64,000 nucleotides of DNA from Halieaceae bacterium (GTDB lineage: Bacteria; Pseudomonadota; Gammaproteobacteria; Pseudomonadales; Halieaceae). The notes below the pieces were generated by a model, which did no database searches, was not told the DNA's origin, and saw only the letters and a list, made by a program, of their open reading frames with translations. Each line of letters begins with the position of its first letter. The first letter of the stretch is position 1. Shown here one piece after another: positions 11,086-22,430 of the stretch. The position numbers and the translations under genes were made by a program. The stretch spans positions 1-64,000 of the forward strand of contig JANQLM010000043.1 in NCBI GenBank assembly GCA_028280635.1, read 5' to 3'.

Positions 11086-11788
11086 CCGCTCCCTCCCGCA
11101 GGCCAAAGCGGCGCTCGCGGCCGCTGAAGTCTTCCAGCGCCAGCGCCAGGTCCGGGGCGCCGAAATCAGGCCACAGGGTCTCGGTAAAATACAGCTCGCT
11201 GTAGGCAAACTGCCACAGCATGAAATTGCTAACCCGGTGATCGCCGCCGGTGCGAATGCACAGGTCCGGTGCCGGCAGGTCGGTCAGGCAGGTCTCGGCG
11301 TGCAGCAATTCCGGGGTGATGGCATCGGCGCTGATGTCACCGGCCGCCAGCCGTTCCGCCACCCGGCGCGCGGCGCGGGCGATATCCCAGCGGCCACCGT
11401 AGTCAGCGGCAATCACCAGGGTCGTTTCGGTATTGCCTGCAGTGAGGGCCTCGGCCTCGTCCATCAGCAGTTGCAGGCGCTGGCTGAAGCGGTGACGCTC
11501 ACCGATAAAGCGGATGCGGATGCCATCCTTATGCAGGGCGCGCGTTTCATTGCGCAGGTAGCGGATGAACAGGGACAGCAGGTAGCGCACCTCGCTGCGG
11601 GGACGGCCCCAGTTTTCGCTGCTGAAGGCGAACAGGGTGAGCACCTTCACGCCCTGGTCATTGCAGGCCTCCAGCACCTTGCGGATCGCCTCCATGCCCG
11701 CGCGATGCCCCGCCGAGCCGGGCAGGTTCCTGCGCCTGGCCCAGCGGTTGTTGCCGTCCATGATGATCGCAATATGTTGCGGAATCAC
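11075..11788 (-). CDS. uppS: Undecaprenyl diphosphate synthase
   Basis: Cis-prenyltransferase that makes C55-PP, the lipid carrier for peptidoglycan and surface glycans. The family start is textbook: HIAIIMDGNNRWARRR at residues 5-20 with the catalytic Asp at 11, then GHRAGMEAIRKVLEAC. The C-terminal part has LCIRTGGDHRVSNFMLWQFAYSELYF-type residues (near 190-215), which complete the substrate site. At 237 residues the length is normal. Two bases separate it from frr upstream and cdsA overlaps its end. Confidence 0.97.
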   Translation of the reverse strand: MIPQHIAIIMDGNNRWARRRNLPGSAGHRAGMEAIRKVLEACNDQGVKVLTLFAFSSENWGRPRSEVRYLLSLFIRYLRNETRALHKDGIRIRFIGERHRFSQRLQLLMDEAEALTAGNTETTLVIAADYGGRWDIARAARRVAERLAAGDISADAITPELLHAETCLTDLPAPDLCIRTGGDHRVSNFMLWQFAYSELYFTETLWPDFGAPDLALALEDFSGRERRFGLREGADAP

Positions 11789-11790
11789 GG

Positions 11791-12348
11791 TCAGATCTCT
11801 AGCAGGTCGCTTTCCTTCTCTTCCAGCGCCTTTTCGACATCGGCGATGAACCGGTCAGTGAGCTTCTGCACCTCGTCCTGGGCGCGGCGCTCCTCGTCTT
11901 CGGAAATCTCTTTTTCCTTCAGCAGATCCTTGAGCATGCCGTTGGCATCGCGGCGCGCATTGCGCACCGATACCCGGGCAGACTCCGCCTCCTGGCGTGC
12001 CTGCTTGATAAAGCCCTTGCGGGTTTCCTCCGTCAACGGCGGCATCGGTATGCGGATGACCTCGCCGGCGGTGGCCGGATTGAGGCCCAGGTCAGACTTC
12101 AGGATCGCCTTCTCGATGTCCGGCACCACGCCCTTGTCCCAGGCGGTCACCGCCAGCGTGCGCCCGTCTTCCACGGTCACGTTGGCCATCTGGTTCAGCG
12201 GCGTCTCAGCGCCATAGTACTCCACCCGAATATCATCCAGCAGGCTGGGATGGGCACGGCCGGTGCGAATCTTGTTGAAATTGTGGGCCAGCGCCTCCAG
12301 GCTCCTGGCCATGCGCTCGCGCGCGTCGCTCATTATGTCGTCTATCAC
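11791..12348 (-). CDS. frr: Ribosome recycling factor
   Basis: Splits post-termination ribosomes with EF-G. At 185 residues it is full length, with the conserved core [21 protein letters not shown] near residues 27-47 and [19 protein letters not shown] near 100-118. It lies between pyrH and uppS in the conserved order. The start [13 protein letters not shown] gives the classic short N-terminal helix. Confidence 0.97.
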   Translation of the reverse strand: MIDDIMSDARERMARSLEALAHNFNKIRTGRAHPSLLDDIRVEYYGAETPLNQMANVTVEDGRTLAVTAWDKGVVPDIEKAILKSDLGLNPATAGEVIRIPMPPLTEETRKGFIKQARQEAESARVSVRNARRDANGMLKDLLKEKEISEDEERRAQDEVQKLTDRFIADVEKALEEKESDLLEI

Positions 12349-12361
12349 TTGTTATTGCTCC

Positions 12362-13090
12362 CTAGGGATGGATCAGGGTGCCCTCGTCACCACCGCGGAT
12401 AATACTCAGCAGCGCGCCCTGCTCTTCCATGGCAAACACGCGCACCGGCAAATCGTGGTCCCGGCACAGGACGATGGCGGTCAGGTCCATCACTCCCAAC
12501 TCCTGCTTCAGCACCTCATCGAAGCTCAGCTGGCTGTATTTGACTGCGTCATCGACCTTCATGGGGTCTGCGGAGTACACACCATCCACCTTGGTGGCCT
12601 TGAGCATCAGGTCGGCTTCGACCTCGATAGCGCGCAGACAGGCCGAAGAGTCGGTCGTAAAGAAAGGATTACCGGTACCGGCGGCAAAAATCACCACGTC
12701 ACCATTGGTGAGTGCCCGCATGGCCTTGCGGCGGTCGTAGTGGTCAACCACGCCGCTCATGGGAATCGCCGACATCACCTGGGTGGCGATACTGGAGCGC
12801 TCCAGGGCATCGCGCATGGCCAGCGCGTTCATCACCGTGGCCAGCATACCCATATGGTCGCCGGTGACCCGGTCGAGGCCAGCCGCACTCAGCGCGGCAC
12901 CGCGGAACAGGTTGCCGCCGCCAATGACCAGGCCGACTTGCACGCCGATACCGACCAGTTGGCCGATCTCCAGCGCCATCATGTCGAGGATCTTCGGGTC
13001 AATGCCGAAGCTCTCGGTGCCGGTCAAGGCCTCCCCGCTGAGCTTCAGCAGGATGCGCTGGTACTTCCTGTCACCAAACTGCTTGGGCAC
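12362..13090 (-). CDS. pyrH: Uridylate kinase
   Basis: Phosphorylates UMP to UDP as a hexameric amino-acid-kinase-fold enzyme. The N-terminal motif [12 protein letters not shown] (residues ~13-24) binds phosphate, and [11 protein letters not shown] near 58-68 and [16 protein letters not shown] near 138-154 match PyrH. It has 242 residues. The gene follows tsf after a 76-bp gap that contains an intrinsic terminator-like hairpin, so it may be expressed both by readthrough and from its own promoter. Ribosome site AGGAGG lies just before the start. Confidence 0.97.
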   Translation of the reverse strand: MPKQFGDRKYQRILLKLSGEALTGTESFGIDPKILDMMALEIGQLVGIGVQVGLVIGGGNLFRGAALSAAGLDRVTGDHMGMLATVMNALAMRDALERSSIATQVMSAIPMSGVVDHYDRRKAMRALTNGDVVIFAAGTGNPFFTTDSSACLRAIEVEADLMLKATKVDGVYSADPMKVDDAVKYSQLSFDEVLKQELGVMDLTAIVLCRDHDLPVRVFAMEEQGALLSIIRGGDEGTLIHP

Positions 13091-13132
13091 CGACTTTCCT
13101 CCTTATTGCTGGTATGGACAGCTCCCGGATAC

Positions 13133-13156
13133 AAAAAAGCGAGGCCGGAGCCTCGC
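13133..13156 (-). terminator. Intrinsic terminator after rpsB-tsf
   Basis: On the minus strand a perfect 7-bp stem GCGAGGC / GCCTCGC with a 4-nt loop is followed immediately by six T residues. It lies 10 bp beyond the tsf stop and upstream of pyrH. It fits a terminator or attenuator that sets high rpsB-tsf expression apart from pyrH-frr. Confidence 0.85.
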
Positions 13157-13166
13157 TAGTCTGCTA

Positions 13167-14036
13167 TCAGTCGTCCTTTGGCTTGAGCTGGGCGGCCACT
13201 TCCGCGGCAAAGTCCACTTCGTCTTTCTCGATGCCTTCCCCCACTTCGAAACGGGTGAAGGCTACGACTTCCGCCCCGGCAGCAGCCACCAGCTTGCCTA
13301 CCGTGACATCAGGGTCCTTGACGAAGTCCTGCTCAACCAGGCTGTTCTCAGACAGGAACTTCTTGATGCGCCCACCGATCATCTTCTCGATGATCTCCGG
13401 TGGCTTGCCGGAATCCTGGGCCTGGGCGGTGAAGATCTCCTTCTCCTTGGCAACCAGTTCTTCCGGCATGTCGTCTGGCTTGACGACCTGGGGGTTAACC
13501 GCGGCCACGTGCATGGCCACATCGCGAGCCAGTTCGGCATCACCACCCTTCAGCTCTACCAGGACTGCGATCCGGTTGTTGCCGTGTACGTAGCTGCCCA
13601 CCACGCCGCCGTCGGCGTTCATCAGGGCGATGCGGCGTACACCGATGTTCTCCCCAATCTTCTGGACCAGCGCTTCGCGGGCAGATTCCAGGTCGCCTGC
13701 CATAAGGCTGGCCACATCGGCCACTCGGCCGCCGTGGGCGGCATCGACTACCTGGCCCACAAACGCCAGGAAGCCCTCGTCGCGGGCGACGAAATCGGTT
13801 TCGCTGTTGACTTCAACCAGGGTGCCGAAGCTGCCGTCTTCCGCGGTGCGAATTGCCACGACGCCGTCAGCGGCGGTGCGACCGGCCTTCTTGGCCGCTT
13901 TCATGCCGCTGGACTTGCGCAGATCTTCGATCGCCTTCTCGATATCGTTCTCTGCTGCGGCCAGGGCCTTTTTGCATTCCAGCAGGCCAAGACCGGTACG
14001 CTCACGCAGTTCTTTTACCAGTGCTGCTGCAGACAT
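13167..14036 (-). CDS. tsf: Translation elongation factor Ts
   Basis: Nucleotide exchange factor for EF-Tu. It has 289 residues. The N-terminal UBA-like region reads [16 protein letters not shown] at residues 10-25, and the core motif [16 protein letters not shown], near residue 80, contacts EF-Tu. Paired with rpsB in the standard two-gene operon, and followed by an intrinsic terminator. A GGAGG-type ribosome site precedes the ATG. Confidence 0.97.
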   Translation of the reverse strand: MSAAALVKELRERTGLGLLECKKALAAAENDIEKAIEDLRKSSGMKAAKKAGRTAADGVVAIRTAEDGSFGTLVEVNSETDFVARDEGFLAFVGQVVDAAHGGRVADVASLMAGDLESAREALVQKIGENIGVRRIALMNADGGVVGSYVHGNNRIAVLVELKGGDAELARDVAMHVAAVNPQVVKPDDMPEELVAKEKEIFTAQAQDSGKPPEIIEKMIGGRIKKFLSENSLVEQDFVKDPDVTVGKLVAAAGAEVVAFTRFEVGEGIEKDEVDFAAEVAAQLKPKDD

Positions 14037-14090
14037 TGGAAATCCTCCATAGCACCCCCAGCCGGGGGCATGAATACGTTAAAACTGAAC

Positions 14091-14119
14091 CGGCGGGCGT
14101 GCGATCGGCACACCCGCCG
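14091..14119 (-). other. Stem-loop in the rpsB-tsf spacer
   Basis: Arms of 12 nt, with one G-T mismatch, flank a 5-nt loop in the 93-bp spacer, 10 bp after the rpsB stop on the minus strand. No T-run follows directly, so it more likely stabilises or partly attenuates the transcript than ends it. Confidence 0.5.
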
Positions 14120-14129
14120 TGATTGGCTG

Positions 14130-14900
14130 TTACTCGGCGGGCGCCGCTTCCGCCTCGCCTTCCTCGGCTCCGGCCTCGACTTCGACGAACTCGTCGCGCG
14201 CCACGGCAGCCTCACCGGCTTCCTCGCGACCCGCAACACAGGCGTCAGCCACGGCCGTGACGTACAGCTTGATGGCGCGGATGGCGTCGTCATTGCCGGG
14301 AATCACGTAGTCGATGCCGTCGGGGTTGCTGTTGGTGTCGACGATACCGATCACCGGGATACCCAGCTTGTTGGCTTCGGTTACGGCGATGCGCTCGTGG
14401 TCCACGTCGACCACAAACAGGGCATCGGGCAGGCCGCCCATGTCCTTGATACCGCCGATGGAGCGCTCGAGCTTATCCATGGCGCGGGTGCGCATCAGCG
14501 CTTCCTTCTTGGTGAGACGGGCAAAGGTGCCGTCTTCAGCCTGGGTTTCCAGATCGCGCAGCCGCTTGATGGAGGCGCGGATGGTCTTGTAGTTGGTCAG
14601 CATGCCGCCCAACCAGCGATGGCTGACGTAAGGCATACCGGCGCGTTCCGCCTGCTCCTTGATGATCTTGCCGGCGGCACGCTTGGTGCCAACGAACAGG
14701 ACCTTGTTTTTGTTGGAGGCGAGCTGCTTCACCAGTGACAGGGCATCGTTGAATGCCGGCACCGTGTGCTCGAGGTTGATGATATGGATCTTGTTGCGAG
14801 CACCGAAGATGTACTCGCCCATCTTGGGGTTCCAGTAACGAGTCTGGTGCCCGAAGTGTGCGCCTGCCTGCAGCAGGTCGCGCATACTTACCTGCGTCAT
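14130..14900 (-). CDS. rpsB: 30S ribosomal protein S2
   Basis: Small-subunit protein needed for S1 binding. It has 256 residues. The N-terminus [24 protein letters not shown] is partly seen as [19 protein letters not shown] at residues 9-27, and [19 protein letters not shown] near 160-178 is also diagnostic. An acidic C-terminal tail ([15 protein letters not shown]) extends beyond the E. coli length. It is the first gene of the minus-strand block; its long 5' region is shared with the divergent map gene. Confidence 0.97.
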   Translation of the reverse strand: MTQVSMRDLLQAGAHFGHQTRYWNPKMGEYIFGARNKIHIINLEHTVPAFNDALSLVKQLASNKNKVLFVGTKRAAGKIIKEQAERAGMPYVSHRWLGGMLTNYKTIRASIKRLRDLETQAEDGTFARLTKKEALMRTRAMDKLERSIGGIKDMGGLPDALFVVDVDHERIAVTEANKLGIPVIGIVDTNSNPDGIDYVIPGNDDAIRAIKLYVTAVADACVAGREEAGEAAVARDEFVEVEAGAEEGEAEAAPAE

Positions 14901-15092
14901 GTGAATTACCTTTTAAACGGGTTAGTCCTCCACATGCCCCATGATCCAACCCGAATCTGGCGATTTCAGGCCTCAGGCATCGCTGCATGTGGCTGAAATC
15001 GGGCATTTCCGGGCACCCTGAACCATGTGACGGCATGTGTGCGTCGTTGTTTTGTCCAATGCCGGCGGAAGTGCCGCTATCGAACGGCGCGC

Positions 15093-15098
15093 TTTATA
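15093..15098 (-). promoter_or_regulatory. Candidate -10 box for rpsB-tsf
   Basis: TATAAA on the minus strand, 193 bp upstream of the rpsB ATG. The matching -35 region (GTGTCT, about 17 bp further upstream) is weak, so the assignment rests mainly on the -10 and position. Confidence 0.4.
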
Positions 15099-15138
15099 CC
15101 ATAGAATCCTCCCTAAGACACTGTTTTTTGGTTGAAAT

Positions 15139-15169
15139 TTGCCCAACCCACGGGCTCTCGGGTTACAAT
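15139..15169 (+). promoter_or_regulatory. Candidate promoter for map-glnD
   Basis: TTGCCC and TACAAT are spaced by 19 bp, slightly longer than ideal, and lie about 150 bp upstream of the map start. No better pair is visible in the divergent region. Confidence 0.35.
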
Positions 15170-15318
15170 GGCGCCCCTTTTTACAGCGGCCCAGGCCGCG
15201 GGCCCGTGCACCAGCGGCAGGGGCCACGTCGAGCGCAATGAGTGAAGCACCACAACCCGGGCTCGCCCGCGGAGAACCAGGCACATCGATGGAAGATCAT
15301 CCCGTACACAGAGACCCC

Positions 15319-16095
15319 ATGGCGGTCACCCTGAAGACCGCCGAAGAACTCGAGAAAATGCGCGTTGCCGGCCGGCTGGCCGCGCAGGTGCTGGAAATGA
15401 TCGAGCCCCACGTGGTACCCGGGGTGAGCACCGGGGAACTCGACCGCATCTGCCACGACTATATCGTCAAGGTACAGGACGCGGTGCCGGCGCCCCTCAA
15501 TTACAACGGCTTTCCCAAGTCGATCTGCACCTCGGTCAACGAGGTGGTCTGCCACGGCATTCCCAGCGACAAAAAGATTCTCAAGAACGGCGACATCGTC
15601 AACATTGACGTTACCGTCATCAAGGACGGCTACCACGGCGATACCAGCAAGATGTTCTTCATCGGCACCCCCGCAGGCCATGCGGAGCGCCTGGTGAAGA
15701 TCACCCAGGAGTGCCTCTACCGGGGCATCGAAGTGGTCAAGCCCGGCGCCACCCTGGGCGACATCGGCCACGTTATCCAGCAGTACGCCGAAAAGAACTA
15801 CTACTCAGTGGTCCGCGAATACTGCGGGCACGGCATCGGCCGGGTATTCCACGAAGAACCCCAGGTGCTCCACTACGGCCGCCGCGGTTCCGGTATGACC
15901 CTCAAGGAGGGCATGACCTTCACTATCGAGCCCATGCTCAACGCCGGCCGCCGCCACGTGAAGCTCAACAAGAAAGACGGCTGGACCGTGTCTACCCGGG
16001 ACGGCCGCCTCTCGGCCCAATGGGAGCACACCCTGGCGGTGACCAGCAGCGGTTGTGAGGTATTCACCGCCAGGAGCGAAGAACACTTCTCATGA
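15319..16095 (+). CDS. map: Type I methionine aminopeptidase
   Basis: Removes N-terminal methionine from new proteins. The start MAVTLKTAEELEKMRVAGRL at 15319 aligns with the E. coli protein and gives 258 residues. In-frame ATGs at 15238 and 15289 would add non-conserved leaders. Metal-site signatures are NIDVTVIKDGYHGDTSKMF (two Asp near residue 100), EYCGHGIGRVFHEEP (His near 170), and the C-terminal FTIEPM and SAQWEHT glutamates. The stop overlaps the glnD start as ATGA. Map is usually divergent from rpsB in this group, as here. Confidence 0.96.
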   Translation: MAVTLKTAEELEKMRVAGRLAAQVLEMIEPHVVPGVSTGELDRICHDYIVKVQDAVPAPLNYNGFPKSICTSVNEVVCHGIPSDKKILKNGDIVNIDVTVIKDGYHGDTSKMFFIGTPAGHAERLVKITQECLYRGIEVVKPGATLGDIGHVIQQYAEKNYYSVVREYCGHGIGRVFHEEPQVLHYGRRGSGMTLKEGMTFTIEPMLNAGRRHVKLNKKDGWTVSTRDGRLSAQWEHTLAVTSSGCEVFTARSEEHFS

Positions 16096-18761
16096 ACGCC
16101 TGTCCCGGCGAACTGCTTGACCCGGCCGCCCTGGCCGAAGCCTGCGCGGTCGTCGACAGCCCGGTGTCCACCCTGCGCGCCGCCTGCGAGCGAGCCAACG
16201 ACTGGCTCAATCGGGAGTTCCGGAACGGCCGTGATATCGGCGAGCTGCTGCAGCTGCGTGCCGCTGCCATCGACGAAGTCATGCGGCTGCTGTGGGCGCG
16301 CTTTGACTGGGGTCAGAGCCGCATCGCCCTGGTCGCGGTGGGCGGCTACGGCCGCGGCGAGCTGCACCCGGCCTCGGACATCGACCTGTTGATCCTGGTG
16401 GACGATGAGGCCGAGGACCAGCACGCGGCGATCGAGGGCTTTGTGACCCAGCTCTGGGACATCAAACTGGACATCGGCCACTCGGTGCGCAGCGTTGCCG
16501 AATGTGTCGCGGCCGCCGGCGACGATATCACCGTTTGCACCACACTGATGGAGGCGCGGCTGATTGTCGGCTCCGAGCAGCTCTGCGAACAGATGACGAC
16601 GGCTGTCGAGGCTGACCAGTTGTGGGACAGCGCCGCGTTCTTCCGCGCCAAGTGGGACGAACAGGTGGAGCGCCATGCCAAGTATGCCGATACCGAGTAC
16701 AACCTGGAGCCCAATGTAAAAGGCTCCCCCGGCGGCCTGCGTGACATCCAGACCATCAGCTGGATTGCCCTGCGCCAGTTCGGCACCGGCGACCCGGAGT
16801 CACTCGAGGACCTGGGCTTCCTCACCGAGGATGAACTCAATATCCTGCTGCGCGGCCGCGAGTTTCTGTGGCGCGTGCGCTGGGCACTGCACATGATTAC
16901 CGGTCGGGAGGAGAACCGGCTGCTGTTCGACTACCAGCGCGAGCTGGCGGGGCTGTTCGGCTACCAGGACAGCGACATACGCCTGGCGGTGGAGCAGTTC
17001 ATGCAGCGCTACTACCGGGCGGCGCTGGCCATTGCCCAGCTCAATGAAGTGCTGATGCAGCATTTTGACCAGGTCATCCTGCGTTCCGATGCCCCGGAGC
17101 AGATCATCGACCTGAATCCACGCTTCCAGATTCGCAACGGCCTGTTGGAGGTCAAGGACGACGAGGTCTTCGATCGCGAGCCCTCGGCCCTGCTGGAACT
17201 GTTCCTGCTGTGCGCACAGGACGAGCGCATCGAGGGCGTGTTCGCCTCCACCATCCGCCTGACCCGCGAGCGCCGCGAGCTGATCGACAGCGAATTCCGT
17301 GCCGACCCACGCAACCGTAAGCTGTTCATGGACATCCTGCGCTCCTCCAACAAGATGGCGCTGCAGCTGCGGCGCATGCACCGCTTCGGCATACTCGGCA
17401 AATACCTGCCGGAGTTCGGCCGCATTGTCGGCCAGATGCAGCACGACCTGTTCCACATCTACACCGTGGATGCCCATACCCTGGAAGTGGTCAAGAACAT
17501 GCGCCGCCTGCTGTACCCGGAGGACCAGGAGCGCTTCCCGGTCACCAGCCGGGTCGCGGCCCGCCTGCCCAAGATCGAACTGCTGTACATCGCCGGCATC
17601 TATCACGATATTGCCAAGGGGCGCGGCGGCGACCACTCCGAGCTGGGCGCCGTCGACGCGCGCAACTTCTGTGAAAACCACGGCGTCAATGAGCGCGATA
17701 CCGACCTCGTGGTGTGGCTGGTGGAAAACCATCTGCTGATGTCCGGCACCGCCCAGCGCAAGGACATCACCGATCCGGAAGTGATCAATGAGTTTGCCAC
17801 CATCGTCGGCAGCCAAACCTACCTGGACTACCTGCTGGCGCTGACCGTAGCGGATATCAATGCCACCAACCCGACCCTGTGGAATGCCTGGCGCGGTTCG
17901 CTGCTGCGCCAGCTCTACACCGAGACCCGGCGCGCCCTGCAGCGCGGCCTCGACAACCAGGTCGGCAAGCAGGAAGCCATCGCCAATACCCAGCGCCAGG
18001 CGCTGGAACGGCTGGAAGACCGCGGCTTTATCGCCGATGAAGTCAAAGCCCTGTGGGCCGAAGCCGGGGAAGACTATTTCCTGCGGGAGCACGTGGACGA
18101 CATCGTCTGGCACACCGAGGCCATTGCCCAGCACTACGACAAGTCGACCCCGCTGGTGCTGGTGAAACCCGACCTGGTGATGCAGACCGACGCCGCTACC
18201 CAGATATTTATCCACGCCCGCACCCAGGACTATCTGTTCTCGGTTGTCACCGCGGCCCTGGAACAGCTGCACCTCAGCGTTCTCGACGCCCGCCTGTACA
18301 ACTCGGTGGAAGGCATGGCGATGGACACCTTCTTTGTGCTGGACGAGAGTGGCGCGTCGATTGCCAGTGACACGCAGCGCCTTGAGCACATCGTCGAGTT
18401 CCTGAAATCCACGCTGACCGACCGCGACCGCTTCCCGGAAGTGGTGGCCCGACGCACGCCGCGGGCGGCGCGCTATTTCTCCGTGCCCACCGAGACCAGC
18501 CTGTACGTGGACAGCATCAAGAACGTCAGCGTGCTGGAAGTCACAACACCGGACCGGCCCGGCCTGCTGGCGCGCATTGGGCGCATCTTCTTCGAGCACG
18601 GCATTGTCCTGCAGGCCGCCAAGATCACCACCCTGGGCGAGCGAGTGGAGGACGTGTTCTTCATTACCGACGCCAATCACGAACCACTGGAAGACCCCGA
18701 CCTGGTCGTCAACATCCGCAATACCATCTGCAAGGAACTGGACGAGCAGGCGGCGGCCTGA
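16092..18761 (+). CDS. glnD: PII uridylyltransferase / uridylyl-removing enzyme GlnD
   Basis: Bifunctional nitrogen sensor that uridylylates PII when glutamine is low and deuridylylates it when glutamine is high. At 889 residues the layout is complete. The nucleotidyltransferase motif GGYGRGELHPASDIDLL is at residues 84-100. The HD domain includes IYHDIAKGRGGDHSELG near 503. Two C-terminal ACT domains begin near 710 and 820 (the second includes LEVTTPDRPGLLARIGRIF). Translationally coupled to map by a 4-bp overlap and followed 24 bp later by dapC. Confidence 0.97.
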   Translation: MNACPGELLDPAALAEACAVVDSPVSTLRAACERANDWLNREFRNGRDIGELLQLRAAAIDEVMRLLWARFDWGQSRIALVAVGGYGRGELHPASDIDLLILVDDEAEDQHAAIEGFVTQLWDIKLDIGHSVRSVAECVAAAGDDITVCTTLMEARLIVGSEQLCEQMTTAVEADQLWDSAAFFRAKWDEQVERHAKYADTEYNLEPNVKGSPGGLRDIQTISWIALRQFGTGDPESLEDLGFLTEDELNILLRGREFLWRVRWALHMITGREENRLLFDYQRELAGLFGYQDSDIRLAVEQFMQRYYRAALAIAQLNEVLMQHFDQVILRSDAPEQIIDLNPRFQIRNGLLEVKDDEVFDREPSALLELFLLCAQDERIEGVFASTIRLTRERRELIDSEFRADPRNRKLFMDILRSSNKMALQLRRMHRFGILGKYLPEFGRIVGQMQHDLFHIYTVDAHTLEVVKNMRRLLYPEDQERFPVTSRVAARLPKIELLYIAGIYHDIAKGRGGDHSELGAVDARNFCENHGVNERDTDLVVWLVENHLLMSGTAQRKDITDPEVINEFATIVGSQTYLDYLLALTVADINATNPTLWNAWRGSLLRQLYTETRRALQRGLDNQVGKQEAIANTQRQALERLEDRGFIADEVKALWAEAGEDYFLREHVDDIVWHTEAIAQHYDKSTPLVLVKPDLVMQTDAATQIFIHARTQDYLFSVVTAALEQLHLSVLDARLYNSVEGMAMDTFFVLDESGASIASDTQRLEHIVEFLKSTLTDRDRFPEVVARRTPRAARYFSVPTETSLYVDSIKNVSVLEVTTPDRPGLLARIGRIFFEHGIVLQAAKITTLGERVEDVFFITDANHEPLEDPDLVVNIRNTICKELDEQAAA

Positions 18762-18785
18762 GCGTTCCCTCTGGCGTAGCCCCGC

Positions 18786-19972
18786 ATGAACCCGGAACTG
18801 GACCTGCTGCAGCCCTATCCTTTTGAGCGGTTGCGCGCCCTGTTTGCCGACCTGGCGGCGCCTGGCCTGCCGGCCCTGAACCTGGGGATTGGCGAACCGC
18901 AGCACGCCGCTCCAGCCTTCGTGCTGGAAACCATGGCACAGGCTTTGCCCGAGCTGTCCCGCTATCCCGCCACCCGCGGCAGCGCGGAGCTGCGCAACAG
19001 CATCGCGGCCTGGCTGGCGGCGCGTTTCCGCCTCCCCGGTGTGGACCCGGAACGGGAAATCCTGCCGGTATCCGGCACCCGCGAGGGCCTGTTTGCCATC
19101 GCCCAGGCTGTCATTGACCGCCAGCAACAACCGCTGGTGCTCTGCCCCAATCCCTTCTACCAGATCTACGAAGGTGCGGCGCTGCTGGCCGGTGCCGAGA
19201 TCAGCTTCCTGGACTGTCGTGAAGAGACCGGGTTCGTGCCGGACTATTCCGCCGTGACGGCGGAAAGCTGGCAGCGCTGCCAGCTCCTGTACCTGTGCAA
19301 CCCGGGCAACCCCAGCGGCGCCATCACCCCGTTGGCGACCCTCAAGCAGCTGGTCGCGCTGGCGGTGGAGCACAACTTTGTCATCGTCAGCGACGAGTGC
19401 TACTCGGAGATTTACGCCGACGAGAACCAGCCACCACCGGGGCTCCTGCAGGCCTGTGTCGAAGCGGGCGTACCCGGTTACGACCGCTGCCTGGTCTTCC
19501 ACAGCCTTTCCAAGCGCTCCAACCTGCCGGGGCTGCGCTCCGGCTTCGTGGCCGGCGACGCCAGGCTGCTGGAGGGCTTTCTGCGCTACCGCACCTACCA
19601 CGGCTGCGCCCTGCCGCTGCACCACCAGCTGGCGAGCCAGGCGGCCTGGTCCGACGAGACCCATGTGCGCGAAAACCGGGCCCTGTACCGACAAAAGTTT
19701 GATGCTGTGGGTGAGCGCCTGAAAGGCGTGCTGGAGTTCGAGCAACCGGCCGCGGGTTTCTATCTTTGGCCTCGTACACCGATGGCGGACACCGAACTGG
19801 CGCGCAGGCTCTATGCGGAACACCACCTCACCGTGTTACCCGGGCGCTTTCTCGGCCGCGATACAGCAGCGGGGAATCCCGGCGAGCACCGGATCCGCAT
19901 GGCACTGGTGCCGCCGCTGGGGGACTGCCTGCGGGCAGCAGACTGCCTGAAACAGACACTGGAGGCCTGGTA

Positions 19973-19973
<1 letters not shown>
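18786..19973 (+). CDS. dapC: Succinyldiaminopimelate transaminase
   Basis: PLP-dependent class I aminotransferase of the succinylase DAP/lysine pathway. It has 395 residues. The PLP-lysine segment SLSKRSNLPGLRSGF places the Schiff-base Lys near residue 242, and YLCNPGNPSGA near 172-182 contacts the cofactor. The position right after glnD, and the presence of dapD and dapE about 3-4 kb downstream, support DapC over a general aspartate aminotransferase. The stop overlaps the nth ATG by one base (TAATG). Confidence 0.9.
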
Positions 19974-20622
<649 letters not shown>

Positions 20623-20626
<4 letters not shown>

Positions 20627-22347
20627 TCCGACGCCAGCACGAAGACTTCGGCACGCCCCCGACCGCGGGGGTCCGCCGCCGCCTGCACACCGCCCCCGGC
20701 GTCGATGCTGATCAACTGCACATCCCCGAGTGCGCCCCAGCTATTTGGCTCCACGCGGTAACCCATGGCCTTGAGGCGCGCGCTGACCTGCGGGTCGATC
20801 GCTCGGCCCGGGTCGTGGCGGATCAGGCGGGCAGCCGGCAGCTGGTGGTGAAAGCGGGTCGCCGCCACGGCCTGTTCGGCGCTCATACCAAAATCCAGCA
20901 CGTTCAGCAGCACCTGCAGCACGGAGGTAAAAATGGTACTGCCGCCTGGCGTGCCCAGTACTGCGGCTGTCTGACCTTCCCGCAGCAGCAGGGTCGGCGA
21001 CATGGAGGACAACATGCGTTTGCCGGGCGCAATGGCATTCATATCCCGGCCCACCACGCCAAAGGCATTGGGCACACCCGGCTTGGCACTGAAGTCGTTC
21101 ATCTGGTTGTTGAGCAGGAAGCCCGCGCCTTCCACCACCACCCCACTGCCGAACTCCCAGTTCTGGGTATAGGTCAGGGCCACGGCATTGCCTTCGCCAT
21201 CGAGCACGGAGAAATGGGTGGTCTGCGGACTCTCGTAGGCCGTGGCCCGCCCCGGGCCGATCGCCTGATCGGAGAGCCCCGGCAGCACGCTGTCGGAGAT
21301 CGCTTCCAGTTCGATGCCCGCCGCCCGACGCTGCAGGTAGTCCGGCGCCATCAAGGCTCCCAGCGGCACCGGTGCAAAATCCGGGTCGCCGAGGTACTCG
21401 GCCCGATCGGCGAAGGCGCGCTTCTCAATTTCCGCCAGCAGGTGTATGTAGCGCGCGGAATTGTGGGCCACGCCATTAAACAGGGGGGCGGCGGCGTGCA
21501 TGCCCAGTAGCTGTACCAGGGCGATACCGCCGGAGCTGGGCGGCGGGGCCGACACCACCCGATGCCCGCGCCAGTCGGCCTGCAGGGGCTTGCGCCAGGG
21601 GGCGCTGTAGCTGGCGAGGTCCTCGGCACTGATCAGGCCGCCGCTGCGACCCATCTGTGCCACGATTTGCCGGGCTACCTCGCCGGTGTAAAAGTCATTC
21701 GGGTCCGCGGCCAGTCGCCGCAGGGTAGCCGCAAGCTGTGGCTGGCGGAAGTGCGCCCCCGCGTCCATATCCGCGAAGTGCGCGGCGAAGTTGGCATCGT
21801 CACCAAAGTGTTCGACGGCGTCATCCTTCATCGCCGCCAGGTCCGGGGGCACCACGAAGCCGTTCGCGGCCAGCTCAATGGCCGGCGCCAACAACCGCGA
21901 CCACGGCAGCCGCGAGTAGCGCGCGTGCGCCTCCTGCATACCGCGCACCGTGCCGGGCACACCAATCGCCCTGCCGCCGACCAGTGACTGCCGGTGATCA
22001 ACTTCGCCGTCAGTATCGAGGTACATATCCCGGCTTGCCGCCAGCGGCGCCCGTTCGCGGAAATCCAGGAAGCCGGGCTCGCCGTTCATCTGTACCACCA
22101 TGAAGCCGCCACCACCGATGTTGCCTGCCTCCGGGTAGGTCACGGCCAGGGAAAACACCGCGGCGATGGAAGCATCCACGGCGTTGCCGCCGTCCTCCAG
22201 TACCTCGCGGCTTACCTGGGCCGCATAGGCGTCGGGCATGGCGACCGCGGCCGTGCCGCCCAGCGCCGGGGGCACCGGCAGGCAGGCGATCAACAACACC
22301 GCAAGGAAGCTGCGCAGAGCACTCATGATTGGCAACAAACCCCGCAA
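20623..22347 (-). CDS. ggt: Gamma-glutamyltransferase precursor
   Basis: Periplasmic or secreted N-terminal-nucleophile enzyme that transfers or hydrolyses gamma-glutamyl groups such as that of glutathione. At 574 residues it has an N-terminal hydrophobic signal segment (residues ~8-30, cleavage near ALGG). The autoprocessing site is QTTHFSVLDGEGNAVALT near residue 375, whose first Thr becomes the catalytic N-terminus of the small subunit. GNIGGGGFM near 95 and the GSTIF-like C-terminal pocket also match. An ATG at 22326 (MSALRSF) is an alternative start that gives a better signal peptide. Convergent with nth, divergent from the reductase gene. Confidence 0.95.
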
Positions 22348-22430
22348 AAAATCCGTCCGGAAGGGGCCGTAGTATGCATGGAACAGGGAGTTTTGCTATT
22401 CTGCCGGCCCATTTCGAAGGATGAATTCCC

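Larger units (their letters stand above)
14901..15318. promoter_or_regulatory. Divergent rpsB / map regulatory region
   Basis: This stretch separates the minus-strand ribosomal operon from plus-strand map. It contains a TATAAA on the minus strand (15098-15093) suitable as the rpsB -10, leaving a leader of nearly 200 nt. Gammaproteobacterial rpsB leaders commonly fold into an S2-responsive structure, but I could not confirm the fold by eye. On the plus strand TTGCCC (15139) and TACAAT (15164) could drive map. No gene is credible inside. Confidence 0.5.

Noticed and set aside
16800-19826. Minus-strand frame of 1008 codons opposite glnD and dapC
   Set aside because: It runs antisense across two well-identified genes and their junction, with no family signature; an artefact of codon bias.
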